Position numbers and translations under genes: made by a program
Notes under the pieces: model-generated
Database searches by the model: none
Told to the model about the DNA's origin: nothing
What the model saw: only the letters and a program-made list of their open reading frames with translations
Part shown: piece by piece, positions 6,080 to 15,000 of the stretch
Layout: each line of letters opens with the position of its first letter
Numbering within the stretch: the first letter of the stretch is position 1
Origin: a virus
IMG/VR virus record: IMGVR_UViG_3300047354_000616
Span: 1-20,176 of that record
DNA: 20,176 nt
Reading direction: 5' to 3' (one strand)

Positions 6080-9000
6080 ATAAGCGACCAACTACAACTT
6101 CTACAGTGCCTTTGCCGTCATCTTCTTTTGTTCCTACAGCCTTACCAATTACAGTACCCATCTTAGGATCGTTATCAACAATAGCATATCCAGGAACAGC
6201 ACTAGTTACAAGCATGTCACCTTTAGCAACAGTACCAATTACTTTACAAGGAACACGCCCTGTTAGTGCTAATGGAACAACAGTATCGCCTTCTAACTGA
6301 TTGTTCATTAAGTATGCAGGATCAGTTGATACAACACCTGCTACTTTACGATCACCTTTTATTGTACAAGCAGTAATTTCTTCAGCGCCGCCAAATACAA
6401 CAACAGTACCTGGTTCGTATGCTTCGTCACCTACGTATTTCTCTGCCAAGTCAGCGTAGTTTGCTGACGATGCTGTAGCATTAAGCGTTTGAGTACCAAC
6501 ATTAAAACTAAGTCCTCCGCTGTCTGTTCTTGCCGCATTATTACCAGTGTTACTACCAACTAATACAAGATTAAAACTACCAGTAGTTGGTTCTGAACCT
6601 ACAGCGTTAACAGCAAAATTAGCTGCGTTCGTTGCATCTGAAACACCACCTGAGCTTGTAGCATATCCTTTACCTTCAACAAAGTTTTTAACAGCAGCCG
6701 CTGTTAAGAATGAAGTATCGTCGTCGACTAAACTTGTACCATCAGCTGCAACTTCAGTGCCTGTTTGAACAGCTGCTGCACCAAAGTCACTAACTGTCAA
6801 GTTGGGCAATCTAGCACTATCAAATGTACCAGCATTAATTTTACTTGCATTTAAATTTGGTATTCTATCAGTACCTAATGTACCAGATGTAATTTTACTT
6901 GCACCTAAACTTGGTATTCTATCAGTACCTAATGTACCACTGTCAATAGTAGCTGCATCAATTGTGTCCCATACTGGAGCTGCTCCACTGGTAGCATCAC
7001 CAGTCATTGCTAGGAATTTTTGTGTTGTTGTAGTGTTTGCTCCTACATAACTAGTTGTGCCTGTAGCACTTTGGTATGGTACTTCATTAGCTGCACCGTC
7101 TTTCAAACTAGTTGCTGTATCAGCATTACCAGTTAAGTCACCAGTTACATCACCTGTAATATCACCTGAAATATCACCTGTCACTGGTCCAACAAATCCT
7201 GCTGCATGTATTTGTCCAAACGCTTGGCCATTAGCACCAAGGTCCACTGATTCATTTGAATCAGGTAAAATACTTGCATGAGTTATAACTGCATCAGTAC
7301 CAATTTGGAATTTTAATGCAGATGCATTAGTTCCACTAGCTGTTAAGAAGTCAAACGTAGATTTTTCACTACCAAGTGTTACATCAACAGCTCTAACAAC
7401 CAGTTCAGAATTAACACCACCGTCAACGGCAGTTTGTGAATTGTCCATCTTAAAGTGTAATGCACCTAAGTAGTCTTCATCAGCTGGTGAAGTTGTGTCA
7501 TGGAAGAATTCAATTATATTATCACCAACACCGTTGTTTTCTTGTGTATTTCTAATTTTAATATGTGGTGTGTCAAGTGTACTTGTAATAGTAAATGTAT
7601 CAGCAGCAACATCATCACCTAAGTCAAAGTTTCCGCTAACAGTTAAGTTACCGTCAATTACAGTATTTCCTGTAACATCTAAATCAGTTCCAACATACAA
7701 TTTCTTAGCAATGCCAACACCACCGTCAATTATTACTGACCCTGTTGTTGAACTTGATGCATCAGTTGTATCGTTAACAACAAGAGTACCATCAATATCT
7801 GTGTTACCACTAGTTGCTGTTACATTGAACTTACCACCTATGTCAAAGTTGCCTCCAACGTATAGTTTCTTAGCAATACCTGCACCACCATCTACAATCA
7901 ATGATCCTGTAGATGTGCTAGTTGAATCAGTAGTTAAGTTTGCATTCAATGTACTATCTGCATTTAGTGCGCCACTAACATTTAGTATGCCAGTAACATC
8001 AACTTGGTCGTCAATTGCTATTGCTGTAGTAAGAGTGTTATTTCTTTGTACTTGGAATTCAAGTTTACCATCTTTACTTGCAGTTGCAATATCTGCTATT
8101 GTTGATTTTATAGCACCGTATGTATGTAAAGTAGCAATTGGTCCTGCATCATCGTTGCTTCTAAAGTTAATAGTACCAACACCGTCTGCGTTTGCAACAC
8201 TGCTTGTTTTCTTAATAATGTCTAAAGTATAACCTGCGGAGTCTGCATTAGTTCTTTGCAAGTCAACATCAGTAATGATAGTTGAGCCAATACTTAATGT
8301 ATCATCGCCACTACCAAGTGTTGTATTACCTTCAACAGTAAATGCATTTTTAACTGTGGTTGTTCCTGATAATGCTGTTAGTACATCAACATCTCCTGAT
8401 CTCAGTACAACTCCTGTTGAATCTGCTAGTAACGCATTCTTACCATTAGCAATAATTGCTGTTTGACCAGCAGTTGTATATGGACTAATATTACCTAATG
8501 CAATACCTGAACCAGTTGCTGTTAGATCGTCTGGATCTTGAATAAAGTTTGTAAACACCCAATCAACAGCCAAGTGTGGTTTACTATTTGCTGGTGTATT
8601 TGCAGATGCGTTCTGTTGGAACACACTAGCATGACCGTTTTTGCCTGTTGCTGGTGAAGTAACTTGCTCTACTCTTATACCAATATCACCAATGTCAACA
8701 CTTGCTGTTGGAATCTCAACTATACTTTCGTCAACTTGACTAGCACCAGGAGTAACACCTGATATGCTCATTGCTAAGTTTTCGTTTGGTGTATAAACGT
8801 CTAAGAATGTGCTACCGCCTGCTGAACGTGTATCTAATGCTCTACGACTGTCAACTAACAATCCTTTAACATTAATAAATCCTTCAGTATTTGCTGAAAC
8901 AAATGTTAGATCGTTTTGATCGTTATTATCAAGTGTACGTACTAATTGGTTACCTTCACCTGCTTTAGTAATCTGTGTAGTACCATATACACCGTCAGCC

Positions 9001-12000
9001 ATTTTAACTAGTGCTTCACCCGAACTTGAGAATTGAGTTGCACTTACAATAGTTGCTGCAGATGCATGACTGTCTGCTGTTACTCCTGCAAGTGTTCCTG
9101 TTCCTGGGAAAGTACTAGTTGCATTTATAACAATAATTTTATTTTCACTTGTAACAGCGCCTTGTACAGTTGCACTAACACCACCTGAACTTACAGTTGC
9201 ACCGTTTGCAACACTAACAAGTCCTTCGGTTTGTATTACCCAACCACCAACTTCTGTAATTGTGCTATTTGCAAAATCCTTATCCTGTATTGCTCCGCCT
9301 AAATCAATAATTTGATCAAAACTAACAGCGTATGGTATACCGTCTGTATTGTATGCAGGGTCACCAATGTCACCTCTACCAATTACAGTTTTTTCTGGTA
9401 TATCTTGAATCTTATCAAATGTTATACCTCTATCTTTAACATTAACAAAACCAGTTTTTTCTATTGTAGTAATAGTTCTAGTTGAATCAACTGGTGTTCC
9501 TTTTATGCTTGAAGTCTGTTGTACAGCGTTAGCACTTCCAGGTAAGTTAAATGTTGTTATTGGTGTAATAAAGCATGTTGTTGCTCCACCTGTAACAAAT
9601 GTATCACTTGTTCTAACTTTAAGAGTAGTACTATTAATAACTTTATCAATGTAACCAATATTAGAACCTTGTGTTATAATATCGCCTACGTTTGCACTAA
9701 CAGATCCTGTGAATACAAATACTTGATCTTCAGCAAATGCATCTGCAGAGAACGCAGCAATACCTTTGTTTGCTTGACTTACTCTTCTACCATTAGTAGT
9801 AAAGTCTTCAAAGTCGTCACTGTCCTGTAATACAGGAGCCTTTTGCATTAATAGTTTTTGTTGTTGTATATCTGCGTTTGTATTAACATCTGCATCTAGT
9901 AAACTTTCTGCTTGATATTGTAAGTTAACACTTGTAGCATCTTCTGATCTAGTTACTGTTATATTAATATCACTACGTGATGCATCACCAGGACTACCAG
10001 TTTTGCTTTCACTTGCGTTTGCAACTTCAACCATTGGATATACAGCAAGACCATCTCTACCTTGTGTAGTATTTCTTGATACATTTCCGTTTGATATAGT
10101 TTCTGCTTGGAAGTCTATAGGATCTCCACTTACACCGTCTGCAATAGCTGCTGTGCTAGTAACCAATGCTGATGTTGCAACTACAGTTTCACTACCGCCC
10201 GGATTGTTTACAAGCTCAATAGCAGTACCATTAAATGATCCTGTTACTTCTCTTAGAATCATCTGTGTAGCACTTGTTTTACCTGATCCAACTACTGTTT
10301 GTGGATGTAATACATAACCTTGTGCGCCTGTTGAAGGTTGTCTTAACAGTTGTCCTCTTACAGCAACAGTTCCAGTTGCATTTAAGTTAACCATTGTTAA
10401 TGGTAAAACTGTATAAGTTATAACTTGTACATCAAGTCCTGATGCTGTGTCTGTACTATTTTCACCATTGTCAAATTTGAATGTATCACTAATGTCAACA
10501 ATACGTCCTGCACTATTAGTATCTTCACCATATATAACATCGTTTACTGAGAACATAGTTCCTGCAACGTACTTGACATATATTTTCTTTTTACCTGTTA
10601 GTACAATTAAATCACTTTGACCATTTTGGTTATTAAAATCTGTTTGATAAAAACTTACGTTACGAAGATCTTCAAATTCATCATTTGCAAATATTCTGTT
10701 ATCAATGTATTCTTTGGTTGCCGCATCAGTATCTGCAACAGGACGTTTTAGTAAAGTAATTCTACCATTTGTCATGTTCAGTGTATGTGTAGTTTCTCCA
10801 CCTACTGTTACTGGTGTTAACTGTGGATTAGTTGCACTCATTACCGTTGTAAGTGGTGCAGGATCTGCTACGTTAAATTCATCAAAGCCTAAACGTCTAT
10901 TAATGTAATCTACTACAGCAACTTCTGTAGGAACATTTTTAAGTTCTGCTGTTGACTGTGTGAAACTACTTGTAAACTTACTAATAATTTCACCATCTTT
11001 AAATCCAAGTCCGTCTAGTCCTGAGATATTAATTTGTGCTGTAAATGATATTGTACCAGTACCCTGGTCAACTGTAAAGAACTTACCAACTCTAAAGAAT
11101 CCATCTTCGTCTGTTGATGCAAAGAACACACGCCCTTTGTTTCTTTCCCAAACTTGTGCTTTTGTTACTGTTGGATCACTTGTTACGATTGCTGTCTTAT
11201 CTGAAGCAGGTTGTCCAAAGATAATATTTGGATAGTTAGATGTATTAAATCCACCTGTACCAATGTTACTAAAGTCATGTCCTGTTGCTCTACATAATGA
11301 AATGTTAACAGTAATCTCTGCACCTTCACCTGCCGGAACACCAATTGCAAGGTTAACATTATCACTTTCGTTACCAAGACTTAATGTATCAGCAATACCT
11401 GTAGTAGGTGCTGTTTCGTCTGGATCATAATATTTGTTACTTACTGAATTACGATCAATTTCTAAATACGCAAATCCTGTTGCATGTGAATTAGGTTCTC
11501 CTGCTTCTCTTGTTCCAATAGAACCAGTAGATGTTCCTGCTCCATCGTGATATGCAAGAATTTTATGTACTCTATCTTTCCATGCAAATATCATATCTGC
11601 ATTTTGAATTCTTACTGTAGACTCTGTACCTAATGCTGGAATAGCAATGTATCTATCACCTGGTGTACCACCAAACGATTCTTTAAATCCATTTGTTGTT
11701 AAGTAACTTAATTTAACAGCGCCGCTTCCTGCTAGTCCGCCGACACTACTAAAGTTTCCGTCCCCTGCGGCATCGTGTTCAATGTTTCCACCACCTACAG
11801 TAAAATCAGTACCGTTCCAGTCTTTAATATAAAGTTCTTCTGTACCTACGCCTTCTGATTTTGTTATTGTACCTGATGCAGAACCTTGTCTAACAACAGA
11901 TCCTTCTGCTATTGTGCCAGTTGTAGCACTTGCAAGTACTAGTTTAAACTGTGCTTTATAGTTATCATACTCAACTCTTTGTCTAATATAATCATAGTTA

Positions 12001-15000
12001 CTATCAAATGTAAGTATGTTTTGACCATCTGGTAAAGTTGCTTCACCTGCATTATCAAAAGTACTAATTGGAGTTACGTCAAAGTTAATAGAACGATAAG
12101 TGTTTTCTGGCTGTTCTTCAAACACAACTGCTGTTGAAGGTCTAATTGGAACAGTCTGTACATTGTCTAAGATAAACTTAGCTCTTGCTCTAATACTTAA
12201 TGATTCACCAGCAAACAATGGCTTTGCTAGTCCGCCTGTACTTACTGATTCATCATTAGTTGAGTTAGAGAATGACAGTTTCCATACAGCACCGTTTTCA
12301 CCAATTAGTGGGTTGCCACCAATTTCAGTTAAAAATACTTTACCTGATCTTGCTGTGTATGATCCGCCCCATCCTGTTCCGTTTACTGGTGTAGTTAATG
12401 CTGAATCACTATACAGTTCTACATATCGTTTATCATTAGTAGTTCCGCCTGTAGTTGTGCTAACTTTAGCATAATACGTTCCATTTAATTCTGTTATTCC
12501 TGATCCGTCAACAATAGTAATTGCATCTTCGTCTATAAAGTTATGTCCAATAGTTTCAAGTACAACAGGGTTTGTTTTTGTTACACCAATAATAGTTTTA
12601 CGACCTGCTTTATCTAAGTTAGTTTCAATACTTGCAATAGTTCTACTTGTAGTAGTACCGTCAGTGTATATTGTGTCTCCAACACTAAACTGATCTCTAT
12701 TTTCTGGTAGTGTTACATAGATTGTACTGTTATTAACACCATCTTTAATTGGTCTAGTTACTCTACCTAAAGGAGCCGTTGCTGTTTGTCCAGTTCCTGC
12801 TGTAATAGTTACTCTTGTGTTGTAAGGAACATTAGTTAATGCTCCGTTTAGAGTAAGTTTAACTTCGTTAACGCCCGGAACACCGTCTGCTGATTGTGCA
12901 TCAGTAACAGATACAACTTCAAATCTACTTGATGATGTTGCTGTACCGCCTGCATCTTGTATCACAGCATTGTTACCTAACGAACCTGTATTATACGATG
13001 AACCGTTTAATGTTGTAGTCAATGATGCGTCAGTGTAAAGTGTTAAAGTTCCTGTTGATGGGCTAGGGCCAACATATCGAATTCCGTCTAGTCCTGGATT
13101 AGCACCACCACCAGTAGTAGGAATATTACTTTCAGATACAAGTACTCGTTGTCCTTCTACAAATCCATGAGCTTCAACATTTAATACAACAGGATTAGAT
13201 GCTGATATACTAGCAATCTCTTTTTCTTCGTTATATGTTACATCAATTTCACCTTCTGGTAAAGGAGCAAAGTCTGTATCGTATGCATATACAAATGTTT
13301 GTAATGCGTTAGCGTTTGCACTAGCACTTGGATTCACATATACTTTACCTGTTTGTGAAGTATTAAATGCTAATGAACCAGTTTGTGCAACCTCATTCGG
13401 GTCACCGCCTGCAGCAACTAGTCCAAAGTTACCATAAGCGTTTGATCCATTTAACGATCTAATCTCTGAACCGTTATTCGCATAATAAGCTGCGTGACAG
13501 TAGTATGTAAACATACTAACCATTTCAGATATACCATTGTTAGTACATAATAGTCCGTAACCTAAATCATTAACTTGCGTAAAGTCATTACCAAGCATAG
13601 ATCTGTTACCAGCTGTTTGAAGTACGATTGGATAATTTTCTCCACCAATCCAACCTTGTCCTTCATCATTTGCATCTGGGTTTGAATTTTTATCAAGTAT
13701 AAGTTCTGCTGTACCGTTAGTAGGGTCATAGTTTCTAATAGCATTAACTTGGTAACGTACACCGTTTACATAGAATGGTGCAGGTAGTTGAGGACGTCTT
13801 GCAAATAATCCAAGTCCTACTCCGTTACTATTAACTTGTTTAGAATCTCTTCTACTTCTTACAAATATTTCAAATGGTGAATTAACACCTGCACTTGTAA
13901 TGTTGTCAACAATTTCTAATGGCATGTTACTTACAAAACCATCAACAAACATACCACCTCTAAATGCTTGTTTGTTTATTGATTGTGAGAAACTTGATCC
14001 TGTTTGTATGTATGGTGATTTAGTAAGTATCTGTCCATCTGGATCAAGTACACACATAAATCCACCATGACCTTGTACAGTCATATTACGTAAGATAGTT
14101 GCGTCATTCATTAAGAAGACATCCATATCTTTATTGTGTTTAGGTGGATTGTATTCGCTGTTAAACGCAAATACTATAATATTTAATAATCCAGAAACAA
14201 TAGTACTTGTTCCTGATTCAGCAAGTTGTGACGTTGTTACTGCAATATCCCATGCTGACGCCGCCTGTCTTGAACTTGGAACACTTGGAGTTCCAACTGG
14301 TGTTGCTGATGCACCAAGTAGTGCCTGTGCAATGTTACCAATTTCTAAAATAGCCGCTGAAGTTATAACTTCTTGACCTACTTCTACAGCACCTGCATAG
14401 TATCTTCCTTGTGCTTCAAGTGACTGATCAACAAGACCTTTTTCTAAGTCAAATGCCAATGCATCAACAATAAGTCCTAAGTCTCTTGCACATTTTGGAC
14501 CATATGTAAATGCAACTGCCGCTGGTACCGTAGCTGGAACACTATTTGCTCCTTTGCTTACTCCGCCTACTGAAAGTTCGCCACTAGTATCAAATATACC
14601 ATCTGGTCCTACAATAATTACTGAATTTCCAGTACTATCACTTTTTACTTTACCAGTTACTCCGCTTCCTGATTGTGTAACTGTATCGCCTCTGCTAAAT
14701 GTTACGTTGCCCGTTAGTGTTAGTTCAACTTGAGTGTAATCACCAAAGCCACCATTGTTTAAATTATTAGTTGACGATTCATCTAAGAATAGTAAAACTT
14801 CTTGTACAATAGCATCTCTATTTTTTTCTAAGATAGAAACAGCATTAGTATAGCCTCCTGCATTAACTACACTGTTCGCCTGAGTGTTAATTGGGCGTCT
14901 TGGGTCAAGGCCATAATGATAACCAAAGTTTGTATCTCTTGAATACTGTGTTGGCGCTGTTGTTAAGTATGTTCCGCTTTGTACAGAATTATTAATTGAA

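Noticed and set aside
7129-7190. Regular short repeats considered as a CRISPR array or regulatory iterons
   Set aside because: The 12-base period keeps the reading frame and encodes TGD/SGD units of a fibre shaft; there are no spacers.
7495-8232. A 245-codon plus-strand open frame inside the giant gene
   Set aside because: It is antisense to a well-supported repetitive coding region, its composition (Ser/Val/Pro/Leu runs) mirrors the opposite strand's Thr/Gly/Asp codons, and it lacks a ribosome site. Other plus-strand frames between 3843 and 17418 are rejected for the same reason.
13562-13762. Minus-strand 66-codon frame inside the giant gene, and a similar one at 11183-11377
   Set aside because: They are out-of-frame readings of the same strand, rich in Leu, Met and Gln, with no ribosome site or promoter.
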